A stretch of DNA of 64,000 nucleotides, from NCBI RefSeq assembly GCF_020166515.1, contig NZ_JAINZT010000007.1, forward strand, positions 372,001 to 436,000, given 5' to 3'. Below, piece by piece: positions 43,482 to 53,326 of the stretch. A program made the position numbers and the translations under genes. The notes beneath the pieces were generated by a model that was given only the letters and a program-made list of their open reading frames with translations, had not been told where the DNA came from and searched no databases. How positions within the stretch are numbered: position 1 is the first letter of the stretch; the number at the start of each line of letters is the position of its first letter. The DNA comes from Robertkochia flava. GTDB taxonomy: Bacteria; Bacteroidota; Bacteroidia; Flavobacteriales; Flavobacteriaceae.

Positions 43482-45335
43482 GTGAGAAATTTTTCAATTC
43501 TTTTCATGATGCTTCTGGTAGCCTTCCAGGTAAGTTGCCAGGAGAACGAGTACCGGATTCGCGAACATTATTCCAAAAAAGAGGTTATGATCCCTATGCG
43601 GGATGGCATTAAATTGCATACCACGATTTATACCCCCAGAGATACCTCCAGGGAATATCCCATACTTATGCAGCGCACTCCATACAGCTGCAGGCCTTAT
43701 GGGGAAGATGTATACCGAACCACCATCGGTCCAAGTGAGACGCTGATGAGGGATGGCTATATCATCGTTTACCAGGATGTCAGGGGACGCTGGAACAGCG
43801 AAGGGGTTTATGATAATATGCGGGCCTATATCCCGAATAAGAAAGAGGGAGAGATCGATGAGGCCTCAGACACCTATGACACCATAGATTGGTTGGTTAA
43901 TAATCTTGAGAATACCAACGGAAGGGTTGGCGTATGGGGAATTTCCTACCCCGGATTTTATGCCACCTATGCCTTACTCAGTGAACACCCCAATTTGGTG
44001 GCAGCTTCCCCCCAGGCCTGTATCGGCGATTTCTTCTTTGATGATTTTCACCATAACGGAGCCTATTTGCTAAGCTACTGGAGGGCGACCTCCGTATTCG
44101 GCTATATGAAGGATACCCCCACTACAGAGGCCTGGTACGAATTTCCGGATCTCGGAACCCAGGATCAGTACCAGTTTTTCCTGGATGCAGGGCCACTGTC
44201 CAATCTCGACCAATGGTACAAGGAGGACAATGTGTTCTGGCAACAGCTCAAGGAGCATCCCAATTACGATGAATTCTGGAGGGCAAGAGGCATCATACAG
44301 CACCTGGAAGATATTGATCCGGCCGTAATGGTTACAGGAGGATGGTTTGATGCTGAAGATCTTTACGGACCTCTGGAAACCTATAAGAACATTGAACGCC
44401 GCAGCGATAATTACAACACCCTGGTAATGGGACCGTGGAGTCATGGCGACTGGGCCAGGAACAGCGGGAGGCAGGCTGTTGGTAATGTATATTTTGGCGA
44501 CAGTATTTCATCATTTTATCAAAAGGAGATCGAAGGCAGGTTCTTTAATCATTTTCTCAAAGGAGAAGCTAACGGTGCCACCGGGCTGCCGGAAGCCTAT
44601 GTTTTTAACACCGGTACCAATTCCTGGAATACCTTCGATCAATGGCCTCCTGAGCGCGCCGAAAAAAAGGCATTCTTTCTTAACCATACCGGTGCGCTTT
44701 CTGAGGTAATGGCTATGCAGTATGACCATAAGGAATTTATAAGTGATCCTGAAAAACCGGTGCCTTACAGCGAAGACATCAAGATGGTCTTTACCCCCAG
44801 GAAATTCATGACCGACGATCAGCGGTTTGCTGCGCGGCGTCCGGATGTCCTGGTCTATGAAACCGGGGTCCTGGAAGAAGATGTTACCCTGGCCGGTGAT
44901 ATCCTTGCCAAACTAGTGGTATCCACTACGGGGGAGGCAGCAGACTGGGCAGTGAAACTTATTGATGTTTGGCCTGCCGATGCAGAGGATTTTCCGGAAA
45001 CCCAGGACCATCTCAAAATGAGTAACTACCATATGATGGTGCGTTCTGAGGTGATGCGGGGGCGGTTCCGGAACAGCTTTGAAAACCCGGAACCTTTTGT
45101 ACCCGGAGAAGAAGCCAGGGTAAACATTAAGTTACAGGATGTATACCATACCTTTAAAAAGGGACATAGGATCCAGATCCAGGTACAGAGTACCATGTTT
45201 CCGTATATCGATCTGAACCCACAAACCTGGGTGGATAATATTTTTGAGGCAAAACCTGAAGACTTTAAGAAGCAGACCCACAGGGTGTATAATAGTTCTT
45301 CAGTGGAGTTTTCTATTTTACAAAACCCAAAGTAA
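43482..45335 (+). CDS. CocE/NonD-family hydrolase, lipoprotein (X-Pro dipeptidyl-peptidase S15 type)
   Basis: A 617-residue secreted hydrolase. The lipobox FQVSCQ (Cys19) predicts lipid anchoring. The N-terminal alpha/beta domain has nucleophile S155 in VGVWGISYPGFYATY. MVTGGWFDAEDLYG near 285 carries the likely acid and MGPWSHGDWARNSG near 312 the histidine. The C-terminal half is the jelly-roll domain of X-Pro dipeptidyl-peptidases and cocaine esterase. It probably cleaves acyl esters, glutaryl amides or X-Pro peptides outside the cytoplasm. A GTG start 38 bp after tilS is used. Confidence 0.88.
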   Translation: MRNFSILFMMLLVAFQVSCQENEYRIREHYSKKEVMIPMRDGIKLHTTIYTPRDTSREYPILMQRTPYSCRPYGEDVYRTTIGPSETLMRDGYIIVYQDVRGRWNSEGVYDNMRAYIPNKKEGEIDEASDTYDTIDWLVNNLENTNGRVGVWGISYPGFYATYALLSEHPNLVAASPQACIGDFFFDDFHHNGAYLLSYWRATSVFGYMKDTPTTEAWYEFPDLGTQDQYQFFLDAGPLSNLDQWYKEDNVFWQQLKEHPNYDEFWRARGIIQHLEDIDPAVMVTGGWFDAEDLYGPLETYKNIERRSDNYNTLVMGPWSHGDWARNSGRQAVGNVYFGDSISSFYQKEIEGRFFNHFLKGEANGATGLPEAYVFNTGTNSWNTFDQWPPERAEKKAFFLNHTGALSEVMAMQYDHKEFISDPEKPVPYSEDIKMVFTPRKFMTDDQRFAARRPDVLVYETGVLEEDVTLAGDILAKLVVSTTGEAADWAVKLIDVWPADAEDFPETQDHLKMSNYHMMVRSEVMRGRFRNSFENPEPFVPGEEARVNIKLQDVYHTFKKGHRIQIQVQSTMFPYIDLNPQTWVDNIFEAKPEDFKKQTHRVYNSSSVEFSILQNPK

Positions 45336-45501
45336 GGCACACTGGTGGGGGAGGACCTTAATGCCATTTCCTTCATTTTAAGCCCTTTGAAACTTCAAAG
45401 AAATTCAATGTTAATTATAAATGATAAGTTTAAGGATATTCTTTTAAGAGATTCCTTACTTTTAATGAGCTACTAACTATTATTAACGTTAAACTAATAC
45501 T

Positions 45502-47154
45502 ATGAATTCTACTTTCAGCAGCCTGGACTATATTGTCTTCATAGCTTATGCTGTCATGATTCTTTTTGTGGGATTATGGGTGTCCCGAGGGAAAAAGGGA
45601 CATCAGCGTAATGCAGAAGATTATTTCCTGGCCAGTAAATCACTCCCTTGGTGGGCAATCGGGGCGTCGCTGATCGCGGCAAATATTTCGGCAGAACAAT
45701 TTATCGGAATGTCGGGATCCGGGTTTGCCGTTGGACTGGCTATCGCTTCTTATGAATGGATGGCAGCTCTTACCTTACTTATTGTCGGGAAATACTTCCT
45801 GCCAATTTTTATTAATAAAGGATTATATACGATTCCGGAATTTGTGGAGCAACGTTATTCCACAAACCTGAAAACCATTCTGGCAGTATTCTGGATCGGT
45901 TTATACATTTTTGTAAATCTAACCTCCGTCTTATATCTGGGAGCTCTTGCCATGCAAACTATTATGGGAATTCCCATGATCTATGGGGTCATTGGTCTTG
46001 CACTTTTTGCGGCAGCCTATTCCCTCTACGGGGGGCTCTCTGCTGTGGCCTGGACCGATGTGATTCAGGTAATCTTCCTGGTTCTTGGAGGTTTGGTTAC
46101 AACCTACCTTGCTTTAAATACGGTGTCAGAAGGTGATGGCGTTTTTGAAGGATTCAAGATCATCTACGACCGGGTGCCGGATAATTTCGGGATGATTCTG
46201 GATAAATCGAATCCTGAATTTGCCAATCTCCCCGGTATCTGGGTGCTTGTAGGTGGTATGTGGGTAGCCAATTTGTATTACTGGGGCTTCAACCAGTACA
46301 TTATCCAGCGTACCCTGGCGGCTAAATCGCTTAAGGAATCCCAAAGAGGAATCCTGCTGGCGGCTTTCCTGAAATTATTGATCCCACTGATTGTGGTTAT
46401 CCCCGGTATTGCCGCTTATGTAATGGTTAACGATCCAGAAATAATGGCTACCCTGGGAGAATCGTCCATGGTCAATATTCCTTCCCTTTCTCAACCGGAT
46501 AAAGCCTATCCGTGGTTGTTGCAGTTCCTGCCTACAGGACTTAAGGGAGTGGCTTTTGCAGCCCTTGCGGCAGCAATTGTATCGTCGCTGGCTTCCATGT
46601 TGAATTCCACTTCAACCATCTTTACTATGGACATCTATAAGCCATATATAAATAAAAATGCCGGAGATATGACAACGGTAAAGGTGGGACGTATCTCAGC
46701 TGCGGTTGCATTGGTTATCGCATGTCTTGTAGCCCCTGCGCTTTCCGGACTTGGACAGGCTTTTCAATATATTCAGGAGTATACAGGTATTGTGAGTCCC
46801 GGTATCCTGGCGGTATTCCTGTTAGGGCTTTTCTGGAAAAAAGCAACCAACAGAGGGGCAATAATTGGTGCATTGGCGTCGATACCGATTGCCATGTATT
46901 TTAAGGTCGCTCCCAATGGCTGGTCAGATAGTCCCTTATTCCTGGAGCTGCCATTCCTGAATCAAATGGGAATGACCGCCATCCTCACCATGATAATCAT
47001 TGCCCTGGTGAGTATCAGGGAAAATAACGGTAAAGACGATGCTAAAGGTATCCCGCTTTCAAAAGAATTGTTTAAAACAGGTCCCGTTTTTAATATCGGT
47101 GCATTTGTAGTCATGATAATTCTTGTTGCGCTGTACGCATTATTCTGGAAATAA
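45502..47154 (+). CDS. sodium/solute symporter (SSS/SGLT family)
   Basis: A 550-residue transporter with about 14 membrane helices. SGLT features: DYFLASKSLPWWAIGASLIAANISAEQFIGMSGSG near residues 41-75, YTIPEFVEQRYS near 109, YSLYGGLSAVAWTDVIQ near 173 and AAIVSSLASMLNSTSTIFTMDIY near 353. It probably imports a sugar or similar solute with sodium. It is monocistronic, with a strong terminator 20 bp after the stop. The substrate is not predictable. Confidence 0.92.
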   Translation: MNSTFSSLDYIVFIAYAVMILFVGLWVSRGKKGHQRNAEDYFLASKSLPWWAIGASLIAANISAEQFIGMSGSGFAVGLAIASYEWMAALTLLIVGKYFLPIFINKGLYTIPEFVEQRYSTNLKTILAVFWIGLYIFVNLTSVLYLGALAMQTIMGIPMIYGVIGLALFAAAYSLYGGLSAVAWTDVIQVIFLVLGGLVTTYLALNTVSEGDGVFEGFKIIYDRVPDNFGMILDKSNPEFANLPGIWVLVGGMWVANLYYWGFNQYIIQRTLAAKSLKESQRGILLAAFLKLLIPLIVVIPGIAAYVMVNDPEIMATLGESSMVNIPSLSQPDKAYPWLLQFLPTGLKGVAFAALAAAIVSSLASMLNSTSTIFTMDIYKPYINKNAGDMTTVKVGRISAAVALVIACLVAPALSGLGQAFQYIQEYTGIVSPGILAVFLLGLFWKKATNRGAIIGALASIPIAMYFKVAPNGWSDSPLFLELPFLNQMGMTAILTMIIIALVSIRENNGKDDAKGIPLSKELFKTGPVFNIGAFVVMIILVALYALFWK

Positions 47155-47174
47155 TGCTTTGTTCAATAAAAATC

Positions 47175-47199
47175 AAAAGCCCTGCATTGCAGGGCTTTT
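47175..47199 (+). terminator. rho-independent terminator of the symporter gene
   Basis: An 11-bp stem AAAAGCCCTGC/GCAGGGCTTTT (47175-47185 with 47189-47199) with a 3-base loop, followed by further T. Confidence 0.9.
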
Positions 47200-47346
47200 T
47201 TCTTGGGCAAAAAAGGTAACCTTTAAGGTTAGGTTGTTTCAGAATGGAAACGTATTAAGTAGGTAGGTTTAAATAAATACTTGTTCATTCGACCCCGATG
47301 CCGGCGTTCCCTTAAGGATGTTGCCGGTGGGCATTTGGTCAATATT

Positions 47347-47637
47347 TTAGCTTCCGGCGAAAGGGGTGCCAAATATCCCTACCGCAAGCTCGGCCCAGGT
47401 TAACAGAAAAAGCAGCATTAGTCCTGCGATCAAAAAGAACCGCAGAACCGGGTTTCCCGCTTTTCTCAGAATAAATTCAACGCCCAGCCCGGTGGCCAGA
47501 AGTAAAGTGCCCATAACAATAAAATCGAGGAGTGACCAGTTCACTTCCTCTGTAAATTGCATGGCGATCAGGGGAATCAAAAGAAGGAGGGTGATAATTC
47601 CCAGAATGATAAATAATCTTTTGTTTTGAGTGATCAT
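47347..47637 (-). CDS. small membrane protein of unknown function
   Basis: A 96-residue protein with three predicted helices (about residues 8-27, 36-55 and 65-88) and little else. I recognise no family. It follows the winged-helix regulator on the same strand after 63 bp and may be co-transcribed with it. Confidence 0.7.
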   Translation of the reverse strand: MITQNKRLFIILGIITLLLLIPLIAMQFTEEVNWSLLDFIVMGTLLLATGLGVEFILRKAGNPVLRFFLIAGLMLLFLLTWAELAVGIFGTPFAGS

Positions 47638-47700
47638 AATTGAAGTTTTATGGGTTGTGTGTTTCTTTGATACTATTAGGTTGGATTCGATATCAGCGTA

Positions 47701-47991
47701 TTACTCCAGAAGTTTTTCAATGGCATGAATATGACGTCTGAAAGCGCTTTCACCCCCTTTTGTACTGTAATAACGGGTGTGTGGTTTTCGGTTCAGAAAC
47801 TCCTTTTTGATGTTGATATAGTTGCATTTTTCCAGGAATTTTAAATGACTTGCCAGGTTGCCGTCGGTTACGCCAAGAAGGGCCTTCAGGGTGTTAAAAT
47901 CTACATGGTCATTCACCACCAGGGCCGACATGATCCCCAGCCGGATCCGGTTTTCAAATGCTTTATCCAGATTTTTTAAAACCTCCTTCAC
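47701..47991 (-). CDS. winged-helix transcriptional regulator
   Basis: A 96-residue single-domain winged-helix DNA-binding protein of the short MarR/ArsR-like type. It has an N-terminal helix (ENRIRLGIMSALV), the recognition region TDGNLASHLKFLEKCNYI (about 42-59) and a wing with RKPHTRYYSTKGGES. No metal-binding cysteines are obvious. Its start overlaps the stop of the upstream membrane-protein gene by 4 bp, a pairing often seen for regulators that control their own membrane partner. Confidence 0.82.
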   Translation of the reverse strand: MKEVLKNLDKAFENRIRLGIMSALVVNDHVDFNTLKALLGVTDGNLASHLKFLEKCNYINIKKEFLNRKPHTRYYSTKGGESAFRRHIHAIEKLLE

Positions 47992-48602
47992 GCTTTAGTA
48001 TTCCATTGTACCATGAATCCGTATATGATGTGAAGTATCCCAAAGCCCAGGGCCCAGATTACCACGCTGTAAGCTGGTATCAGGACGGCCAGTAAACCCA
48101 GTACTATTTCAGCGAAACCCAGCGACCTGATCTCTGTTTGGGTGAATCTTCCGGCACTGATAAGCCCCAGACCGTAAAAAATCAGCGTCAGGCCCGGGAG
48201 TATACTGATATTCCCTTTAAATAGAAGGATCAGACACAGGAGACCACCGCTTACAAGAGGAACCAGTAAAGCAGTTAATAAACGCCTGGCCTGAACTCCC
48301 CAGAGACGGTCTCGTTCCTCCCTGTTGTTTCTATTCGTAAAGAATATGGCAGCAGCGGTAGCTATGATCAGGGTTCCTGTTGCAATGAGCAATAATAACA
48401 GCATGTGATGAAGAGGGAGGTCCTCAGGTAAAACTTCCTTGAGATCGTGATACCGAAAAATGTAATAGTGAGCCGCTGTGACCCCGACAAGGGCTGTTAT
48501 ACCGGTGGCAATACCGGAATATCCGCTGAGGGAAACAGGCCGGGAAGATCGGTTCATGATGGTTTTGATCTCCTTAAGATCATCCAGATAGCGCTCTTTC
48601 AT
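47988..48602 (-). CDS. membrane protein partnered with the winged-helix regulator
   Basis: A 204-residue protein. A soluble N-terminus (MKERYLDDLKEIKTIMNRSSR) is followed by six predicted helices: about 25-45, 62-84, 103-122, 126-142, 148-163 and 170-195. No catalytic motif was seen. ATG 48602 is preferred; an upstream in-frame start at 48623 has poorer context. The 4-bp overlap with the downstream regulator implies co-translation. Confidence 0.75.
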   Translation of the reverse strand: MKERYLDDLKEIKTIMNRSSRPVSLSGYSGIATGITALVGVTAAHYYIFRYHDLKEVLPEDLPLHHMLLLLLIATGTLIIATAAAIFFTNRNNREERDRLWGVQARRLLTALLVPLVSGGLLCLILLFKGNISILPGLTLIFYGLGLISAGRFTQTEIRSLGFAEIVLGLLAVLIPAYSVVIWALGFGILHIIYGFMVQWNTKA

Positions 48603-48723
48603 AAAAAGTACTTTGAAAAGCAAAGTACAAAATATTTTGATATTATCGTTAAATATTTATTCCGGCATGTGTTCATAGAGACGTACCGGCCAATGAGAAT
48701 TAGGGTAGAGGTTTTAGTTGCTG

Positions 48724-49083
48724 CTATTCCCTGTTTTTAGCTGGATGCTCTATAGTATCCATACTTCTTTGGATCAGGTTAAGAGTATCTTCCTGGTTTA
48801 ACAGCAATCCGGTATGTTCCAGTAGGGTGATACGCTCCACATATTTCACGCCCTTTTCGGTGATATACATCCCTCCAAAACGCGCCAGTTTGTATTTCAT
48901 GATCAGTTCCAGGGCAATGTGATAGTCTTCACTGCTGTAATGCTGGCCCAGGATGCCTTGTAAGTGTACCCGCATTTTAAACGGATTGCAGTACGACCTG
49001 CAGGAAATTTCCCCTTTGGTTTCCAGTAATAATTTTTTCATGATCAGTTGAATGTACAAATGCTGGCGATCGTCTGTTGTCAT
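48724..49083 (-). CDS. protein of unknown function
   Basis: A 119-residue soluble protein with no recognised family. It has a cysteine pair in EISCRSYCNPFKMR, and a helix-turn-strand pattern near the middle (LELIMKYKLARFGGMYITEKGVKYVE) that is reminiscent of a winged helix. ATG 49083 or M15 (49041) could start it. The gap to the downstream membrane-protein gene is about 120 bp. Confidence 0.6.
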   Translation of the reverse strand: MTTDDRQHLYIQLIMKKLLLETKGEISCRSYCNPFKMRVHLQGILGQHYSSEDYHIALELIMKYKLARFGGMYITEKGVKYVERITLLEHTGLLLNQEDTLNLIQRSMDTIEHPAKNRE

Positions 49084-49497
49084 GCCGGTACTGATTTAAG
49101 TGTTGAAAAAGGGGATACTTAAAATTAAGGGATATGTCAGGGGTTAAATCACTGAACGTAAATCAGTTATAAACATGTTTTCAAGAGATATATTTTCTTA
49201 CAGCCTATTACAGATTTTAAAGGAAATAACCGATAACATGTATTTATATAGGGATGAGAGACCTGTTATTTTATGTTATTTTGTTTTCAGTGAGATGAAG
49301 AGTAGGTAGTTTGAATTTATATAAATACCTGCAAAACAGTTATTAACTGTTTGTGAACAATATGTTCATGCCCTTCAATGCCCGGATTAATAAAAAAGTG
49401 GGCGTACAAGGAGATGGATAAGTATTCATAAACAATACGGATTTTAAAACTTCCTTCCTCTAAGTAATTCTAATATAGAAAATATTCTATATATTTA
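49084..49497. other. AT-rich intergenic region
   Basis: About 410 bp between divergent genes. No ORF, RNA structure or repeat stands out. It must hold the promoters of the unknown gene on the minus strand and of yifB on the plus strand, but no convincing -33/-7 pair was found. Confidence 0.5.
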
Positions 49498-49512
49498 ATG
49501 AAATTTAGAGGG

Positions 49513-51051
49513 ATGTTATCAAAGATCTGTGGGTGTGCCATTTTTGGGATAGAGGCAACCGTTATCACCATTGAAGTTCATATAGGTCCCGGAGTGGGAT
49601 ACCACCTGGTAGGATTACCGGATAATGCCATCCGGGAAAGTAACTATCGTATTGCAGCTGCGCTGTTGAATAACGGGTACAGAATTCCGGGTAAAAAGGT
49701 AACCATAAACATGGCCCCTGCTGATATGCGTAAGGAAGGTTCTGCCTATGACCTTCCTATTGCGCTGGGCATATTGATATCAGCAGGCAGGTTTACCCCG
49801 TTAAAAGACCTCTCAGGGTTGATCTTAATGGGGGAGCTCTCCCTGGATGGTGGTCTTTTGCCCGTAAAAGGTGCGCTTCCTATGGCAGTTAAGGCAAAGG
49901 AGGAAGGCTATGCTGCCCTGATCCTGCCCGAAGAAAATGCTGAGGAAGCTGCTGTCGTAGAGGGTCTGGATGTCTATGGGATGAAACACTTCAGGGAGGT
50001 AATGGATTTCCTGTCTGGTACCTCAACGCCCCGGCCCTTAAAATTAGAAAAGGAGATGCTCTTTCGCGATCAGCTGGAATTTCCCGAGCTGGATTTTAGT
50101 GATGTCCGCGGACAGGAAAGTATTAAACGGTGTATGGAGATCGCAGCCGCAGGCGGACACAACCTTATTCTCATCGGTCCGCCCGGATCGGGTAAAACCA
50201 TGCTGGCCAAGCGCTTGCCTTCGATACTTCCGCCCATGAGTCTTCGCGAATCCCTGGAAACCACCAAGATCCATTCTGTGGCTGGCAAGGCCAACAGCAA
50301 AGGACTGATTGTACAAAGGCCCTTCAGAAGTCCCCATCATACAATTTCAGACGTCGCCCTGGTTGGGGGTGGCAGTTATCCCCAACCGGGGGAGATCTCT
50401 CTTTCCCACAACGGGGTATTGTTTCTGGATGAGCTGCCTGAATTCAAAAGGGCGGTCCTGGAGGTCATGCGACAGCCCCTGGAAGACCGGGAGGTTACCA
50501 TTTCAAGGGCAAAGTTTACCATCACCTATCCCAGCAGTTTTATGCTGGTGGCCAGTATGAACCCGAGTCCGGGCGGATATTTCAATGATGGCAGCAGTCC
50601 GGTGGTTAATTCTCCTGCAGAGATGCAGCGGTATATGAACAAGATCAGTGGCCCTTTACTGGACCGTATTGATATTCATATCGAGGTAAACCCCGTGCCA
50701 TTCGAGGAACTTGCCAAACGGGAAAAAGGGGAGGGATCGGCCAGTATTCGGGAACGGGTGTGCCAGGCCAGAAGGCTCCAGGAAAAGCGATTTATGAAGC
50801 TCGAGAAGGTGCATTACAACGCACAGATGTCTACCCGGCATATCCGAAGCTTTTGCGCACTTGACCGTGCCTCTTCGGCCCTGTTAAAAAATGCGATGGA
50901 CCGACTAAAATTATCCGCCCGCGCTTATGATCGTATTCTTAAGGTCGCCAGAACCATTGCCGACCTGGAAGGAGAGCCCCATGTGGCCGCTCATCATATC
51001 GCAGAAGCCATACAGTACCGGAGCCTGGACAGAGAGGGGTGGTTGGGATGA
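49513..51051 (+). CDS. YifB/ComM-family Mg-chelatase-like AAA+ ATPase
   Basis: A 512-residue AAA+ protein. The N-terminal Lon-protease-like fold (IFGIEATVITIEVHIGPGVGYHLVGLPDNAIRES) precedes the ATPase with Walker A GPPGSGKTMLAK (about 222), Walker B GVLFLDELPEF and the C-terminal Mg-chelatase domain ending RSYDR-like (SARAYDRILKVARTIADLEG). ComM homologues drive branch migration during natural transformation. The start at 49513 (MLSKICGCAIFGIEA) matches the family better than 49498. Confidence 0.93.
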   Translation: MLSKICGCAIFGIEATVITIEVHIGPGVGYHLVGLPDNAIRESNYRIAAALLNNGYRIPGKKVTINMAPADMRKEGSAYDLPIALGILISAGRFTPLKDLSGLILMGELSLDGGLLPVKGALPMAVKAKEEGYAALILPEENAEEAAVVEGLDVYGMKHFREVMDFLSGTSTPRPLKLEKEMLFRDQLEFPELDFSDVRGQESIKRCMEIAAAGGHNLILIGPPGSGKTMLAKRLPSILPPMSLRESLETTKIHSVAGKANSKGLIVQRPFRSPHHTISDVALVGGGSYPQPGEISLSHNGVLFLDELPEFKRAVLEVMRQPLEDREVTISRAKFTITYPSSFMLVASMNPSPGGYFNDGSSPVVNSPAEMQRYMNKISGPLLDRIDIHIEVNPVPFEELAKREKGEGSASIRERVCQARRLQEKRFMKLEKVHYNAQMSTRHIRSFCALDRASSALLKNAMDRLKLSARAYDRILKVARTIADLEGEPHVAAHHIAEAIQYRSLDREGWLG

Positions 51052-51098
51052 TGATGAAATTTGAAAGTTTTATTTGGTTTTAAAGAATGGGAGAAGGG

Positions 51099-51231
51099 AG
51101 TTTGAGTTGGAGTTGGAGTTGGAGTTGGAGATGGAGTTGGAGATGGAGTTTGAGTTTGAGTAGGAAGTAGGGAGTTGGAGTTGGAGTAGGGAGTAGGAAA
51201 TAGGGAGTTTGAGTTTGAGTTTGAGTTTGAG
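51099..51231. repeat. hexamer array (GGAGTT/TGAGTT/GGAGAT)
   Basis: About 20 units of period 6, mainly GGAGTT, with runs of TGAGTT and GGAGAT and interspersed GTAGGGA stretches. It starts about 48 bp after the yifB stop. On the minus strand it reads as a Gln-Leu/Gln-Thr repeat ORF, which I consider spurious. Confidence 0.9.
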
Positions 51232-51404
51232 GGAGCTTCGGATAAAAATACATCTGATACCTAATCTTCTGTATCTCTATCCATTTAGCAGGGATTCCGG
51301 CGATCGGATCCCAAATCAAGTGTCTCTGGCGTCTGAGCTCGTTTAATTGGTTGGAAGTGGACGTAACCTCTCGAAGCGCCCGGGTAATGGCAACTTCAAT
51401 CCTG

Positions 51405-51767
51405 TCATTCAATAACCTCGATCTTTACCCTGGTTACTCCTTCCTGTACAAACCCCAGGATCTCTGCAGCTGCCCTGGAAACATCAATGATCCTTTCTTT
51501 GGCAAAAGGGCCCCTGTCATTTATCCTGACAAGAACTGATTTGTCATTCTCCGGGTTGGTTACCCTCACTAAGGAATTAAACGGCAGGGTAGGATGGGCT
51601 GCGGTAAGGGAATCTTTTTGATACAGTTCCCCGCTTGCGGTAGGCTTTCCCTCGAATTTATCATGGTAATAGGAGGCCATGCCCTCCAGGGGTATTCCAG
51701 GTTCCTTTTCCTGGGCGTTCATACTAACAACTGTAAAAAATACCAGGATAGACAAGATCTTTTTCAT
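51405..51767 (-). CDS. RlpA-like septal-ring lytic transglycosylase domain protein
   Basis: A 120-residue secreted protein (signal MKKILSILVFFTVVSMNAQ). It consists essentially of the double-psi beta-barrel of RlpA: GMASYYHDKFEGKPTASGELYQ (about 29-50), LPFNSLVRVTNPEN and VRINDRGPFAKERIIDVSRAAAEILGF. The catalytic acid region (D-R-G-P) is intact. RlpA cleaves denuded glycan strands at the septum. It lacks the SPOR domain of the E. coli protein. It lies 76 bp after the serine-hydrolase gene on the same strand. Confidence 0.88.
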   Translation of the reverse strand: MKKILSILVFFTVVSMNAQEKEPGIPLEGMASYYHDKFEGKPTASGELYQKDSLTAAHPTLPFNSLVRVTNPENDKSVLVRINDRGPFAKERIIDVSRAAAEILGFVQEGVTRVKIEVIE

Positions 51768-51843
51768 AAAACAAGGAGATTTATTCTTTGTATTCCGGCT
51801 CCATGATTTCGCGGGAATGTCGGGCAGGGGATCAGTATATTCA

Positions 51844-53268
51844 TTATTGTTTTGCCTGTATTTCGATCATTCGAAGGGCTTTTTCCCTGAGGAGCTTATT
51901 ATCGGGATTCAATTTCAGGGCTGCTTCATACATTTTCTGTGCTTCGCCATACCTTTGAAGTTTCTCGAGATTTTGCCCTTTGATATCCACGACCTCCCAG
52001 TCGTCTGGTAACTCCAGCAGTAGGATGTCACTCAACTGGTTACTGATCTCATAATGTCCTTCTCCGAAATGATACCGCTCCAGCCAATAGATATCGATGA
52101 TGTTGTTATAGCGGTCTTCGGCTTTTAGCGCTTCGTAATTCTGTACGAGGTTTCCGGCATCGTTCTCTTCTATGTTCATGGCCAGGTCATAGGCAATGGA
52201 ACGACGGGGAGCCTTGAGCTGGAATGGAGGATAGATCAGTTTCAGGGCGATGTCATCCAACAGGCTAACGGAATTTGAAAGGGCAACCACCCCGGTTTGT
52301 GTCTTTTTATTATAGCCCACAAATGAAGTGTACCCTCCGGTACCTCCATTGTGCAAAAGGATCTCCGTACCCGGTTCAGGTGTAAACACGAACCATCCGT
52401 CTTTGTAGAACAACATATCTCTGCCAAGGTTATGGATACCGGTTTCCACAGTATTTTCAATATCCCTCTGCCCGAATAGAGGATTGGTTTTTACCTGGAA
52501 CTCCAGGTATTTCAGCAAGTCGTTGGTAGAGCTGATCAGGCCTCCGGCATACCTGCTGGGTCCTTCGAAATGCCAGAAACTATTCGTGGTGCCGATATTG
52601 GTGGGTACCGCCATGACAGAGTCGATAGCCGCTGCATGACCGGGCCAGGTATTCTGCATACCCGCCTCCAGGGCCAGGCCGGACACCAGTACGCCAAAGT
52701 CTTTTTCCGTCTGCTTTTCGATGACTTTTCCCAGCACGCCATACCCGAAATTTGAATAGGCCCAGCCTTTTGCGGTATCGGGATCGACCTGGCGTAATTC
52801 TTCGTAAAGTTTTTCATCGGTATAGCCCTTAAAGGGGTCAGACCATTGATGCGGTGAAAACTGGGCAGATAAGCGGGGTAATCCGCTGCGGTGATTTCGC
52901 AGTTCTGCAAGGCTAATATGCTTTAAGGCGCTGTTTTCTTTTGCGACCTTCTGAAAGAACATATCCAGGGAGGCTTTTGTTTGATCGGCCAGGTATCTTT
53001 CGGTCAGGGCTGAGGTAAAGGTTTTGGTAACCGAACCGATCTCGTAGAGCGTTGTGCTGTCGGGAGTGTTGATCCCCGAGGCTGTATAGCTTCCGTAATT
53101 ATAGAATTTTTTGTCGCCTTCCCGGGTAATAATACCTATAGCTACCGAGGGATTAATGTGTTGATCGACCCTTCGAAGAATTTCCTGTTCGATCTGTGGT
53201 TGCATTTCCTGGGCCTGGAGGATAATTGGAAAACAGAAGAGTGTAATACTCCAGATGAACTTAGTCAT
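51844..53268 (-). CDS. serine hydrolase, beta-lactamase class C fold, with TPR tail
   Basis: A 474-residue secreted protein (signal ending LQAQ). Its penicillin-binding-protein-like domain has S79-V-T-K82, WAYSNFGYG (Y-x-N, about 170) and LHNGGTGGY (HxG triad, about 317). These are the three active-site motifs of class C beta-lactamase/DD-peptidase-like esterases. The last 45 residues form one TPR-like repeat (LEKLQRYGEAQKMYEAALKLNPDN). The substrate may be a D-peptide or ester. It follows the cyclase-family lipoprotein gene after 58 bp. Confidence 0.88.
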   Translation of the reverse strand: MTKFIWSITLFCFPIILQAQEMQPQIEQEILRRVDQHINPSVAIGIITREGDKKFYNYGSYTASGINTPDSTTLYEIGSVTKTFTSALTERYLADQTKASLDMFFQKVAKENSALKHISLAELRNHRSGLPRLSAQFSPHQWSDPFKGYTDEKLYEELRQVDPDTAKGWAYSNFGYGVLGKVIEKQTEKDFGVLVSGLALEAGMQNTWPGHAAAIDSVMAVPTNIGTTNSFWHFEGPSRYAGGLISSTNDLLKYLEFQVKTNPLFGQRDIENTVETGIHNLGRDMLFYKDGWFVFTPEPGTEILLHNGGTGGYTSFVGYNKKTQTGVVALSNSVSLLDDIALKLIYPPFQLKAPRRSIAYDLAMNIEENDAGNLVQNYEALKAEDRYNNIIDIYWLERYHFGEGHYEISNQLSDILLLELPDDWEVVDIKGQNLEKLQRYGEAQKMYEAALKLNPDNKLLREKALRMIEIQAKQ

Positions 53269-53326
53269 GGAGAAGAGGTGATTTATGGGTTACTCCTCAA
53301 AAATACACATTCCTGCGGGAAAGCAT

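Noticed and set aside
51080-51412. Minus-strand ORF with a Gln-Thr/Gln-Leu repeat tail
   Set aside because: The repeat tail is a translation of the GGAGTT hexamer array, and the head overlaps the 3' end of the RlpA gene in another frame. It has no start context or family.
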